A program made the position numbers and the translations under genes. From Saccharomonospora cyanea NA-134 (GTDB lineage Bacteria; Actinomycetota; Actinomycetes; Mycobacteriales; Pseudonocardiaceae): a stretch of 64,000 nucleotides of DNA. How positions within the stretch are numbered: the stretch's first letter is position 1; each line of letters begins with the position of its first letter. The stretch covers positions 1,849,538 through 1,913,537 of the forward strand of contig NZ_CM001440.1 of assembly GCF_000244975.1 (NCBI RefSeq), in the 5' to 3' direction. Under the pieces are notes generated by a model that had not been told where the DNA came from, searched no databases, and saw only the letters and a list, made by a program, of their open reading frames with translations. This document shows positions 8,079 to 16,558 of this stretch, piece after piece.

Positions 8079-10931
8079 GTGGCAGGCAAAGCCCGCGTAC
8101 ATGAGCTCGCGAAAGAGCTCGGTGTCACGAGCAAGGAAGTACTCGCCAAGCTGAAGGAGCAGGGCGAGTTCGTGAAGTCCGCGTCATCCACGGTCGAGGC
8201 GCCCGTCGCCCGTCGGCTGCGTGACGCGTTTTCGAGCAAGGACGGCAAGCAGTCCGAGAGGCCGTCCGGCAGGGACAGGGCGTCGAGCCCGAAGCCGGCG
8301 CCGTCGGGTCGTGGTGTGCCCGCGCCGAAGCCGGCGCCGCCGCAGCGACCGCAGCCACAGCAGTCGCAGCAGTCGCAGCCCCAACAGGGGCAGGCCAAGC
8401 CCACCCCGCCGCAGGCCCCCAAGCCGGGTCCGCGTCCGGGCCCGAAGCCGGGCCCTGCGCCCAAGCAGGGTGAGCAGGCCCCGGCCGCGAAGGCCAAGGA
8501 GCAGGGCTCCGTCGTCCCGCCGAAGCCCCAGGGTCCGAAGCCCGGCCCGAAGCCGGGTCCGCGTCCTCCCCGGGTCGGCAACAACCCGTTCGGTGTCGGT
8601 TCCGGTGCGCCCGCGCCGCGTCCCACGCCTCCGCGGCCCGGTGGCGGGCAGCAGGGTGAGCGTGGTCCGCGTCCCGGTGGCGACCGGCCTGGCCCCCGTG
8701 GCGGTGCCCCCGGCGGCAACCGGCCGAGTCCCGGCAACATGCCGCCGCGCCCGAACCCCGGCATGATGCCGTCGCGTCCGGCGAGGCCCGCGGGCGGTCC
8801 CGGTGGCCGCGGTGGCGGCCCCGGTGGTGGCCGTGGCGGCCCCGGCGGCGGTCGTGGTGGCGGCGGCCCCCGTGGTGGTGGCGGCGGTGGCGGCTTCCGT
8901 CCCGGTGGCACCGGCGGCGGTGGCGGCGGTGGCGGCTTCCGTCCCGGTGGTGGCGGCGGTGGCGGCGGCTTCCGCGGTGGCCGTGGTGGCCCCGGTGGTC
9001 GTGGCGGCACGGCCGGCGCCTTCGGACGTCCCGGTGGTCCCTCGCGCAAGGGCCGCAAGTCGAAGCGGCAGAAGCGCCAGGAGTACATGGAGAACATGCA
9101 GGCGCCGTCGGTCGGCGGCGTGCGCCTGCCGAAGGGCAACGGCGAGACCATCCGGCTGCACCGGGGAGCGTCGCTGACCGACTTCGCGGAGAAGATCGAC
9201 GCGAACCCGGCCTCACTGGTACAGGTGCTGTTCCACCTCGGTGAGATGGTCACCGCGACGCAGTCCGTCTCCGAGGACGTGCTGGAGCTGCTCGGCTCGG
9301 AGATGAACTACAACGTCCAGGTGGTCAGCCCCGAGGAGGAGGACCGCGAGCTGCTGGAGACCTTCGACATCACCTACGGCGAGGACGCCGGCGGTGAGGA
9401 GGACCTCCAGGCCAGGCCGCCGGTGGTGACCGTCATGGGTCACGTCGACCACGGTAAGACGCGACTGCTGGACACCATCCGGCAGGCGAAGGTCGCCGAG
9501 GGCGAGGCCGGTGGCATCACCCAGCACATCGGCGCTTACCAGGTGGAGACCCAGGTCGACGGCGACCGGCGCGTGATCACCTTCATCGACACCCCGGGTC
9601 ACGAGGCGTTCACCGCCATGCGTGCCCGTGGTGCGCAGGCCACCGACATCGCCGTGATCGTGGTCGCGGCCGACGACGGTGTCATGCCGCAGACGGTGGA
9701 GGCCATCAACCACGCGCAGGCCGCCAAGGCACCGATCGTGGTCGCGGTCAACAAGATCGACGTCGAGGGCGCCAACCCGGCGAAGGTGCGCCAGCAGCTC
9801 ACCGAGTACAACCTCGTGGCCGAGGAGTACGGCGGCGACACCATGTTCGTCGACATCTCGGCGAAGCAGGGCACCAACATCGACGGTCTGCTCGAGGCGA
9901 TCGTGCTGACCGCCGACGCGGCGCTGGATCTCCGGGCCAACCCGGAGATGGAGGCCCAGGGTGTGGCCATCGAGGCGCACCTCGACCGTGGTCGTGGTCC
10001 CGTGGCGACGGTGCTGGTGCAGCGCGGCACGCTGCGCGTGGGCGACTCGGTGGTCGCCGGTGACGCCTACGGCCGGGTGCGGCGCATGGTCGACGAGTAC
10101 AACCGCGACGTCAACGAGGCGACGCCGTCGAGGCCGGTGCAGGTCATCGGTTTCACGTCGGTGCCAAGGGCCGGTGACACCTTCCTCGTCGTCGAGGAGG
10201 ACCGGGTGGCCCGGCAGATCGCGGAGCGTCGTCAGGCCCGGATCCGCAACGCGGAGAACGCGGCCCGGCGCAAGCGGGTCAGCCTGGAGGACCTGGACTC
10301 CGCGCTGAAGGAGACCAACACCCTCAACCTGATCATCAAGGGCGACAACTCGGGTACCGTCGAGGCGCTGGAGGCGTCGCTGCTCCAGATCGACGTCGGC
10401 GACGAGGTGGAGCTGAACGTCGTCCACCGCGGCGTGGGTGGTGTCACCGAGAGCGACATCGACCTCGCCACGGCGTCCGACGCCATCGTGATCGGGTACA
10501 ACGTGCGGGCGCAGGGCAAGGCGACCGAACGGGCCACCCGTGAGGGCGTCGACGTCCGGTACTACACGGTGATCTACCAGGCGATCGAGGAGATCGAGCA
10601 GGCCCTCAAGGGCATGCTCAAGCCGGTGTACGAGGAGGTGGAGCTCGGCAAGGCCGAGGTCCGCGAGGTGTTCAAGTCCTCGAAGGTCGGCACGATCGCC
10701 GGTTGCCTCGTCTCCTCGGGCGTGATCCGCCGCAACGCGAAGGCACGCCTGCTGCGTGATGACGTGGTGGTCGCCGAGAACCTGCCGGTGAACTCGCTGC
10801 GCCGGTTCAAGGACGACGTCGTCGAGGTGCGCGACGGGTTCGAGTGTGGTCTCACGCTCGGCAGGTTCGGCGACATCAAGGTCGGTGACGTGGTCGAGAC
10901 GTACGAGCTCCGCGAGAAGCCGCGCGAGTGA
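8079..10931 (+). CDS. infB: Translation initiation factor IF-2 with long Pro/Gly/Arg-rich N-terminal domain
   Basis: 950 residues from GTG 8079, which has a GAGGAG Shine-Dalgarno at 8069-8074. IF-2 is the GTPase that delivers fMet-tRNA to the 30S subunit and promotes subunit joining. The N-terminal IF2N motif ([21 protein letters not shown]) is followed by a low-complexity region of about 270 residues: first Pro/Lys/Gln-rich with repeated GPKPGP, then Gly/Arg-rich with GGGGFRPGG-type repeats. The G domain has GHVDHGKT (about 454-461), DTPGHEAF and NKID. Domains II-IV complete the standard C-terminus. The low-complexity region is large even for actinobacteria; see findings. Confidence 0.97.
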   Translation: MAGKARVHELAKELGVTSKEVLAKLKEQGEFVKSASSTVEAPVARRLRDAFSSKDGKQSERPSGRDRASSPKPAPSGRGVPAPKPAPPQRPQPQQSQQSQPQQGQAKPTPPQAPKPGPRPGPKPGPAPKQGEQAPAAKAKEQGSVVPPKPQGPKPGPKPGPRPPRVGNNPFGVGSGAPAPRPTPPRPGGGQQGERGPRPGGDRPGPRGGAPGGNRPSPGNMPPRPNPGMMPSRPARPAGGPGGRGGGPGGGRGGPGGGRGGGGPRGGGGGGGFRPGGTGGGGGGGGFRPGGGGGGGGFRGGRGGPGGRGGTAGAFGRPGGPSRKGRKSKRQKRQEYMENMQAPSVGGVRLPKGNGETIRLHRGASLTDFAEKIDANPASLVQVLFHLGEMVTATQSVSEDVLELLGSEMNYNVQVVSPEEEDRELLETFDITYGEDAGGEEDLQARPPVVTVMGHVDHGKTRLLDTIRQAKVAEGEAGGITQHIGAYQVETQVDGDRRVITFIDTPGHEAFTAMRARGAQATDIAVIVVAADDGVMPQTVEAINHAQAAKAPIVVAVNKIDVEGANPAKVRQQLTEYNLVAEEYGGDTMFVDISAKQGTNIDGLLEAIVLTADAALDLRANPEMEAQGVAIEAHLDRGRGPVATVLVQRGTLRVGDSVVAGDAYGRVRRMVDEYNRDVNEATPSRPVQVIGFTSVPRAGDTFLVVEEDRVARQIAERRQARIRNAENAARRKRVSLEDLDSALKETNTLNLIIKGDNSGTVEALEASLLQIDVGDEVELNVVHRGVGGVTESDIDLATASDAIVIGYNVRAQGKATERATREGVDVRYYTVIYQAIEEIEQALKGMLKPVYEEVELGKAEVREVFKSSKVGTIAGCLVSSGVIRRNAKARLLRDDVVVAENLPVNSLRRFKDDVVEVRDGFECGLTLGRFGDIKVGDVVETYELREKPRE

Positions 10932-10997
10932 CACGGACGGCGGCCGGGCGCGGTGATCCACCCGCCCGGCCGCTGCCATGAGCGGGGGACGACACAG

Positions 10998-11291
10998 ATG
11001 TTCGTCGGCACACTGGAACTGGACGTGCTGCTCGGCGACGTCCGGTCGCTGAAGCAGAAGCGTTCCGCCGTGCGTCCGATCGTGGCCGAGCTACGGCGCC
11101 GGTACGAGGTCGCCGTCGCGGAGGCCGGGCATCTCGACCTGCACCGGCGTTCGTTGCTGGGTGTGGCCGTGGTGGCCGCGGACGCCTCCCACGTGCGGGA
11201 CGTGCTGGACGCGTGCGAGCGGCTCGTGGCGTCGCGCCCGGAGATCGAACTGCTGTCGGCACACCGACGGCTGCTCGGCCCGGAGGACTGA
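10998..11291 (+). CDS. DUF503 (YlxP-like) protein
   Basis: 97 residues from ATG 10998, with a purine-rich AGCGGGGGAC upstream. The sequence MFVGTLELDVLLGDVRSLKQKRSAVRPI is the DUF503 signature; these small ferredoxin-fold proteins lie between infB and rbfA in many Gram-positives. Function is not firmly established, though a role in ribosome biogenesis has been suggested by context. It is 66 bp after infB and 31 bp before rbfA. Confidence 0.9.
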   Translation: MFVGTLELDVLLGDVRSLKQKRSAVRPIVAELRRRYEVAVAEAGHLDLHRRSLLGVAVVAADASHVRDVLDACERLVASRPEIELLSAHRRLLGPED

Positions 11292-11322
11292 AGCGTGGGA
11301 GCGAAGATGAAGGGGGTGCGCC

Positions 11323-11766
11323 ATGGCTGATCAGGCTCGCGCACGACGGTTGGCCAAGCGGATCGCGCAGATCGTGGCGTCCGCGTTGGAACACGAGATC
11401 AAGGACCCACGACTGGGCAACGTGACGATCACCGACGCCAGGGTCACGGGAGACCTGAGGGACGCAACCGTGTACTACACGGTGCTCGGGGACAGTCTCG
11501 ACTCGAAGCCGGACTTCGCCGGTGCCGCCGCCGCGCTGGAGTCGGCGCGCGGGGTGTTGCGGACGAAGGTCGGACAGGGCACGGGTGTGCGCTACACGCC
11601 GACGCTGACGTTCGTGCCGGACCAGTTGCCGCAGGACGCTCGGCACATCGACGACCTGCTGGCGAAGGCGCGGGAGGCCGACGCCGAGGTGGCCCGCCTC
11701 GCCACGGGTGCGCAACCCGCGGGCGAGGCCGACCCGTACCGCGTGAAGGACGACGACGAGGACTGA
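11323..11766 (+). CDS. rbfA: 30S ribosome-binding factor RbfA
   Basis: 147 residues; the KH-like core is visible in [43 protein letters not shown]. RbfA binds 16S rRNA near helix 1 during cold-sensitive 30S maturation. An acidic C-terminal tail (KDDDED) is common in actinobacterial RbfA. Last gene of the translation-factor operon; two large palindromes follow directly. In mycobacteria the next gene is normally the DHH phosphoesterase nrnA, which is absent here. Confidence 0.95.
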   Translation: MADQARARRLAKRIAQIVASALEHEIKDPRLGNVTITDARVTGDLRDATVYYTVLGDSLDSKPDFAGAAAALESARGVLRTKVGQGTGVRYTPTLTFVPDQLPQDARHIDDLLAKAREADAEVARLATGAQPAGEADPYRVKDDDED

Positions 11767-11768
11767 CC

Positions 11769-11796
11769 CGGGCTCGGACCCCGGGGTTCGAGCCCG
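11769..11796 (+). terminator. Near-perfect 28-nt palindrome downstream of rbfA
   Basis: Arms cgggctcg (11769-11776) and cgagcccg (11789-11796) flank accccggggt, so only one base pair of the whole palindrome is mismatched. It begins 2 nt after the rbfA stop and would form a very stable hairpin without a U tract, a common actinobacterial terminator type. Confidence 0.65.
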
Positions 11797-11860
11797 CCCT
11801 TTCCCGCTGTCCCCCTGTCGCCACGAGCCGGACAGCGCCCTGGTGACAGCGGGAAAGGGC
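11796..11860. terminator. 16-bp inverted repeat in the rbfA/kinase convergent gap
   Basis: A perfect 16-bp inverted repeat, gccctttcccgctgtc (11796-11811) against gacagcgggaaagggc (11845-11860), encloses a 33-nt loop that contains a smaller ctgtc/gacag pair. It is placed between the plus-strand rbfA operon and the end of the minus-strand kinase gene, so it could terminate both. The first base is shared with the preceding palindrome. Confidence 0.6.
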
Positions 11861-11950
11861 TAGCGATGCCCGAGTTCCGCACCGGCCACCGCGTGATCGC
11901 GACGACCCGGCACTCCGGTGAGCACGCGGGCTCGCCGGAGTGGGGTTGGG

Positions 11951-12436
11951 TCAGTTCGGCTCCGGTGCGGTGGTGACCCGTTCGACCCGGACGAATCCCT
12001 CACTGATGAGGTCGGTGTCGGTGAGTGCGGAGACGGTGTTCCACATGCGGCTGACGGTGTGGTCGGGCACCCGGCGGTGTGGCGGCCGGTCGGCGTTGCG
12101 TTCGAGACAGACCTCGAGCGGAGCTGACACGACGAGAGCCGTGGCGGGAACGTCGTGCTCTCGGGCGAGGCGCAGCCACACCCTGCGGTCGCGTCGGCGC
12201 GCCCCCGTGGCGTCGATCGCCACTGCCAGTCCGTCCGCGAGGTGCTCGTGAACGAGCTTCTCGACGTGGGCGAACGCAGCCCGGCTGGCCTTCTGGTCGC
12301 CCTCGTGTTCGCCGCAGACGGCCCGAGCCCTGTCCAGGGACAGCACGACCGGACGGTCGGCGAGGGTACGGGCCACCGTGGTCTTACCCGCCCCCGGTGC
12401 ACCGATCAGCACGGTGATCGCGGGTGTGGTCGTCAC
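11951..12436 (-). CDS. P-loop nucleotide/polynucleotide kinase-like ATPase
   Basis: 161 residues from GTG 12436. Walker A is GAPGAGKTT (12-20). LSLDRARAVCG supplies the aspartate expected in the acceptor site of T4-type polynucleotide kinases, and an arginine-rich stretch GARRRDRRVWLRLA resembles their lid. It therefore belongs to the AAA_33/zeta-toxin-like small kinases, whose substrates range from RNA 5'-OH ends to small metabolites. It reads against rbfA and is followed upstream by a TRM11-like methyltransferase gene in the same orientation, 133 bp away. TAGCCG lies 6 nt before the GTG, a weak leaderless-type -10. Confidence 0.75.
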   Translation of the reverse strand: MTTTPAITVLIGAPGAGKTTVARTLADRPVVLSLDRARAVCGEHEGDQKASRAAFAHVEKLVHEHLADGLAVAIDATGARRRDRRVWLRLAREHDVPATALVVSAPLEVCLERNADRPPHRRVPDHTVSRMWNTVSALTDTDLISEGFVRVERVTTAPEPN

Positions 12437-12569
12437 CCCGTCCGGCTACCCGGCGGCCCGGCCTGCTATCGGTCGCGGCGCGCTCGTGCGGTCGACACCA
12501 GGATGTTCACTGCCGCTTCCGTGGCCTTCCGCGCCGGGGCCGACGAAGGGGACCACGTGCGGGCCGGAT

Positions 12570-13622
12570 TCATCGTCCGGACGGCGAGGGCTCCTTCCGG
12601 GCCACGACCAGATCCCGCACGATGGCATGGTCGACCCGGTGCGTCAGCGTGTCGTAGCCGGGACCGCTGACCACGCTCAGCCCGGCGCGGTCGAGGATGC
12701 CGAGCAGCTCGTCGCGGGCGAGGACGTAGGTGTTGAACGAGATCCCCAGCGCGCCGCCGGGACGCAGCACCCGGCTCCACACCGGCACCGCCGCGGCGAG
12801 CAGGTCCCGCGGACTGCGAGCGAGCGAGTCGTCGTCACCGCGGCTGCCGTGCTGCACGCCGTAGGGGGCGTCGGTGACGATCAGATCGACCGAGTCGGGG
12901 CGCAGCAGCTCGTCGGTACGCAACGTGTCGGTGTTGTAGTAGGTGAGGTTCCGGGTGTGCCCGGCGCGGTAGGCCTCCTTGCTGGGTGCGTAGTCGATCT
13001 CCAGCCGCTGCCCCAGCCGGGTGCGGTTTCGGCGCAGCACCCCCGACTGCGCGGTGTGCTTGAGGCGGTTGCCGCGCAGCCACGTCTTGATGAACCGTTC
13101 GTAGGCCTCGAAGTCCTTCGCCGAGACCTCCACGCCCGTGGCGTCGAAGCCGTACATCATCGCCTGGTTCAGCGTGCTTCCCCGGCCGCACAGCGGGTCC
13201 AGCACGTGCAGCGCCGTGCCGAAGGGGGCCGAGGCCCACCGCGAGGCGAGCACGGTCAGGTTGACCATCAGCTGGGTGAACTGTTCGTTGGTCTTGCCCG
13301 GGTACTTCTGGATGGTCAACAGGTCGGAGCCGAATCGGGCGACGGGCGCCATCGGCAGGGGGCGCAGCAGGTCGCCGGTGACTTCGAACAGGGCGTACGC
13401 CGACGAGACGTTCGACAGCAGCGCGACGTCGTCGTCCGTCAACGGCCGGTCGGTGCGGAGCGTGACGTAGTCCACACCGCCGATCGTCCTGATGTCGGTG
13501 TCGGCGACGTCGGTCGACAGGGCGGGCGCGAACGCGGACAGCTCGGCCCGCACCAGCGTGGGCGCGGTGTCGGTGTAGACGCGGTTGGCGGAGGGAAGGA
13601 CGAGAATCGCGTACTCGGGCAT
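12570..13622 (-). CDS. TRM11-like SAM-dependent methyltransferase
   Basis: 350 residues from ATG 13622. The SAM-binding motif DPLCGRGST (142-150) is followed by GFDATGVEVSAKDF and the catalytic tetrapeptide DAPY (251-254), a variant of the N/DPPY motif of amino-methyltransferases acting on nucleic-acid bases. DPLCGSGT plus DxPYG is characteristic of the TRM11/THUMP-associated group, so guanine-N2 methylation of RNA is likely, but the target is unknown and a DNA target is not excluded. The N-terminal 120 residues may be a degenerate RNA-binding domain. Divergent from the MATE gene with only about 50 bp between starts. Confidence 0.8.
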   Translation of the reverse strand: MPEYAILVLPSANRVYTDTAPTLVRAELSAFAPALSTDVADTDIRTIGGVDYVTLRTDRPLTDDDVALLSNVSSAYALFEVTGDLLRPLPMAPVARFGSDLLTIQKYPGKTNEQFTQLMVNLTVLASRWASAPFGTALHVLDPLCGRGSTLNQAMMYGFDATGVEVSAKDFEAYERFIKTWLRGNRLKHTAQSGVLRRNRTRLGQRLEIDYAPSKEAYRAGHTRNLTYYNTDTLRTDELLRPDSVDLIVTDAPYGVQHGSRGDDDSLARSPRDLLAAAVPVWSRVLRPGGALGISFNTYVLARDELLGILDRAGLSVVSGPGYDTLTHRVDHAIVRDLVVARKEPSPSGR

Positions 13623-13660
13623 CGGCCAGACAGCTTAGTCCAGTGTGTCGCAGGGCCGAT

Positions 13661-13666
13661 TACGCT
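13661..13666 (+). promoter_or_regulatory. -10 hexamer TACGCT, leaderless type (MATE gene)
   Basis: TACGCT lies 7 nt upstream of GTG 13674. The same hexamer with 6-7 nt spacing precedes truB and ribF. Confidence 0.5.
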
Positions 13667-13673
13667 GCCCTGA

Positions 13674-15008
13674 GTGACCGACACGATCCAGCACCGCGTG
13701 CCAGCCCGCGAGGTGTGGCGGCTTGCCGTCCCCGCGCTCGGAGTGCTCGCCGCCGAACCGCTCTACGTGCTCGTCGACACCGCCGTGGTCGGTCACCTCG
13801 GCGCGTTGCCGCTGGCGGGCCTCGCGCTCGGCGGCACGTTGCTCTCGTTGGTGTCGACACAGCTCACGTTCCTGTCCTACGGCACCACGTCGCGCACGGC
13901 CCGGCTGCACGGCGCGGGTCGGCGTGCCGAGGCGGTGGGAGAGGGCGTGCAGGCCACGTGGCTCGCGCTGGCGGTCGGCCTCGTGGTGCTGCTCGTGGGG
14001 CAACTGCTGGCCGAACCCGTCGCCCTGGCGATGTCAGGAGATCCCGCCGTCGCGGAGCAGACGGTGTCGTGGCTGCGCATCGCCCTGTGCGGCGCGCCGA
14101 TGATCCTCGTCACGATGGCCGGCAACGGCTGGATGCGGGGGGTGCAGGACGCCGTGCGCCCGCTGCGTTACGTCCTGGCGGGCAACGCGCTGTCGGCGGT
14201 GTTGTGTCCGGTGCTCGTGTACCCGGTGGGCTGGGGCCTCGAGGGTTCGGCCGTGGCGAACGTCGTGGCCCAGGCGGTGTCGGCGAGCCTGTTCCTGCTG
14301 GCGCTGGTGCGTGAGGGCAGCCTCGTGCGCCCGGATCCGAGGGTGATGCGCGAGCAGTTGCGGTTGGGCCGCGACCTCGTGCTGCGCAGCCTGGCCTTCC
14401 AGGCCTGCTTCGTGTCCGCCACCTCGGTGGCCGCGCGGACGTCCACCGAGGCCGTCGGCGCGCACCAGGTGGTGTGGCAGTTGTGGACGTTTTTGTCGCT
14501 GGTGCTCGACTCGGTGGCCATCGCGGCGCAGTCGCTGGTCGGCGCCGCGCTCGGAGCACGCGACTCGCCGCGAGCACGCGGCATCGCCTCGCAGATCGTC
14601 GCCTACGGGCTCGTGTTCGGTTGCGTGCTCGCCGTGGTGTTCGCCGCGGCGTATCCCGTACTGCCCCACGCGTTCACGGCCGACGCCGGGGTGCTCGGCA
14701 CCATCCCGCACGCGTGGTGGTTCTTCGTCGCGTTGCAGCCGGTGGCGGGAGTCGTGTTCGCGCTGGACGGCGTGCTTCTCGGCGCGGGTGACGCCGCGTT
14801 CCTACGCAACGCGACGCTGGGCAGTGCCGTGCTCGGTTATCTGCCGCTGATCTGGCTGTCGCTGGCGCTCGGCTGGGGGCTCGTGGGCATCTGGACCGGG
14901 CTGACGCTGTTCATGGTCCTGCGCCTGGCCTTCGTGCTGGTGCGGTGGCGTTCGGGGCGTTGGGCCGTCGAAGGGACGGTGGGCGCGGGAGGTGCCGTCG
15001 GGGCGTGA
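13674..15008 (+). CDS. MATE-family efflux transporter (DinF-like)
   Basis: 444 residues, about 12 transmembrane segments in two homologous halves, starting VTDTIQHRVPAREVWRLAVPALGVLAAEPLYVLVDTAVVGHLG. The motif LAAEPLYVLVDTAVVGHLG is typical of the DinF branch of MATE antiporters (Na+/H+-driven export of drugs or toxic metabolites). DinF homologues sit close to rbfA/truB in other actinobacteria, so this is probably the ancestral neighbour. Start chosen from the leaderless -10. Confidence 0.9.
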   Translation: MTDTIQHRVPAREVWRLAVPALGVLAAEPLYVLVDTAVVGHLGALPLAGLALGGTLLSLVSTQLTFLSYGTTSRTARLHGAGRRAEAVGEGVQATWLALAVGLVVLLVGQLLAEPVALAMSGDPAVAEQTVSWLRIALCGAPMILVTMAGNGWMRGVQDAVRPLRYVLAGNALSAVLCPVLVYPVGWGLEGSAVANVVAQAVSASLFLLALVREGSLVRPDPRVMREQLRLGRDLVLRSLAFQACFVSATSVAARTSTEAVGAHQVVWQLWTFLSLVLDSVAIAAQSLVGAALGARDSPRARGIASQIVAYGLVFGCVLAVVFAAAYPVLPHAFTADAGVLGTIPHAWWFFVALQPVAGVVFALDGVLLGAGDAAFLRNATLGSAVLGYLPLIWLSLALGWGLVGIWTGLTLFMVLRLAFVLVRWRSGRWAVEGTVGAGGAVGA

Positions 15009-15056
15009 CGCAGTGTGCCCAGCCGGTGTGGCGAATCACACCAAGGTCACAGGTAA

Positions 15057-15083
15057 GTATCGAGGTTGTTTAGGCGATACAAC
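15057..15083. promoter_or_regulatory. Two overlapping inverted repeats upstream of an MFS gene
   Basis: gtatcg (15057-15062) pairs with cgatac (15075-15080), and gttgt (15065-15069) pairs with acaac (15079-15083). The two alternative pairings overlap in the AT-richer part of a 150-bp gap. This could be an operator; no regulator gene is adjacent. Confidence 0.3.
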
Positions 15084-15158
15084 TGACGGGACCCACTGTC
15101 GCGCCGCCCCATGGTCCACGTCCGTCGGCCACCCGGCCCGCCACTGTGAGGAGTCTTC

Positions 15159-16499
15159 TTGTCTTCCCGACCTGCCACGACCGCGCCCGCTACGCCGCTG
15201 ACGTCGTGGTTGATCTGGTTGACCGCCGCCGTCGTCTACCTACTCGCCGTCTTCCACCGAACCTCACTGGGCGTCGCGGGTCTCGACGCCGCCGAACGGT
15301 TCGGCGTCGGCTCCGCAGCCCTGGCCACCTTCACCGTCCTGCAGATCGGCGTGTACGCGGCCATGCAGATCCCCACCGGGGTGCTGGTCGACCGGTTCGG
15401 GCCGCGCAGGGTGCTCACCGGTGCCCTGCTCTTCCTGGGGCTCGGGCAGGTGCTGCTCGCACTGGCCCACACCTATGCCGTCGCGCTCGTCGCGCGCGGG
15501 GTGCTCGGACTCGGTGACGCGCTGACGTTCGTCTCCGTTCTCCGCCTTGCCGCCAACCACTTCCCCGGCAGGCAGTACATGCTCGTCACCGCGTTGACGG
15601 GCACGCTCGGTTTCGTCGGCAACCTGGCCGCCACCCTGCCGCTGACCCTCTTGCTCGCCGGGCCCGGCTGGACCCCCACGTTCCTCGTGGCGGGGCTCGT
15701 GACGCTGGTGTTCACCGCCGCGGTGACCCTGCGTGTGCGCGACACACCCACCTCCAGGACGGCGGCCTCCCCGTCGGAGTCCCTCTCGGAGGTCACGGCC
15801 CAGCTGCGGGAGGCACTGCGCGTCCCCGGCACGCGGCTGGGGTTCTGGACGCACTTCTCCGCCCCGTTCTCCCAGAACGTGATGGTGTTGTTGTGGGGTG
15901 TGCCGTTCCTCGTGGACGGGCAGGGCTATCCCGCCACGACAGCGAGTTCGCTGCTGGCGGTGTTCGTGGTCGGCGCCATGGTCAGTGGTCCGTTGCTCGG
16001 CGGGTTCGTGGGCCGCAGGCCGGAGCTGCGCATACCGCTCGTGGTCACCTACCTCGTGGCCACCGGTGTGGTGTGGGCGGTGCTGCTCGGCTGGCCGGGT
16101 CAGGTGCCCATCGCCGTGTTGGTGCCCGCGTTCACCGTCCTGTCGCTCGGTGGTCCGTTCTCCACGATTGGCTTCGCGCTCGCCCGCGACTACAACCCGA
16201 TGTCGCGGGTCGGCACCGCCACCGGCATCGTCAACGTCGGCGGGTTCGTCGCCACCACCGTGGCGTCCCTGGCCATCGGTCTGCTGCTGGAGGCCACGGG
16301 TGGTGACTACCGGGTCGCCCTGCTGACGATGGTGGTCGTGCTCGCTTTCGGGGCCTGGCGGATGGGCGTGTGGTGGCTGCGGGCGCGGGCGGCCGTGTTC
16401 GCCGCGGAGGAGAGGGGAGAGTCGGTGCCCGTGCGACTGCGCAGGCACCGCTGGGACTCGGTGCGCGCCAAACTCGAAGGCTCGCCGTCGCCGGTGTGA
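15159..16499 (+). CDS. MFS transporter
   Basis: 446 residues, 12 predicted membrane segments. The start is TTG 15159, preceded by GAGGAG at 15148-15153. Motif A after TM2 reads GVLVDRFGPRRVL. The C-terminus ends in a basic cytoplasmic tail. Substrate cannot be assigned; the overall form (HRTSLGVAGLDAAERFGVG near TM1) resembles the nitrate/sugar-phosphate-like MFS branch found in actinobacteria. It follows the MATE gene by 150 bp and precedes truB by 60 bp. Confidence 0.85.
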   Translation: MSSRPATTAPATPLTSWLIWLTAAVVYLLAVFHRTSLGVAGLDAAERFGVGSAALATFTVLQIGVYAAMQIPTGVLVDRFGPRRVLTGALLFLGLGQVLLALAHTYAVALVARGVLGLGDALTFVSVLRLAANHFPGRQYMLVTALTGTLGFVGNLAATLPLTLLLAGPGWTPTFLVAGLVTLVFTAAVTLRVRDTPTSRTAASPSESLSEVTAQLREALRVPGTRLGFWTHFSAPFSQNVMVLLWGVPFLVDGQGYPATTASSLLAVFVVGAMVSGPLLGGFVGRRPELRIPLVVTYLVATGVVWAVLLGWPGQVPIAVLVPAFTVLSLGGPFSTIGFALARDYNPMSRVGTATGIVNVGGFVATTVASLAIGLLLEATGGDYRVALLTMVVVLAFGAWRMGVWWLRARAAVFAAEERGESVPVRLRRHRWDSVRAKLEGSPSPV

Positions 16500-16546
16500 C
16501 CGACCGGCACCGACCGCCGCCCGGTGGGGAGCCGGGCGGCAGCGGT

Positions 16547-16552
16547 TACGCT
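16547..16552 (+). promoter_or_regulatory. -10 hexamer TACGCT, leaderless type (truB)
   Basis: TACGCT is 6 nt upstream of GTG 16559 and fixes that codon as the likely start. Confidence 0.5.
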
Positions 16553-16558
16553 GCGGGC

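Noticed and set aside
8060-9253. 397-codon minus-strand frame rich in proline across infB
   Set aside because: It is the complement of the Gly/Pro-rich IF-2 region and has no coding signal of its own.
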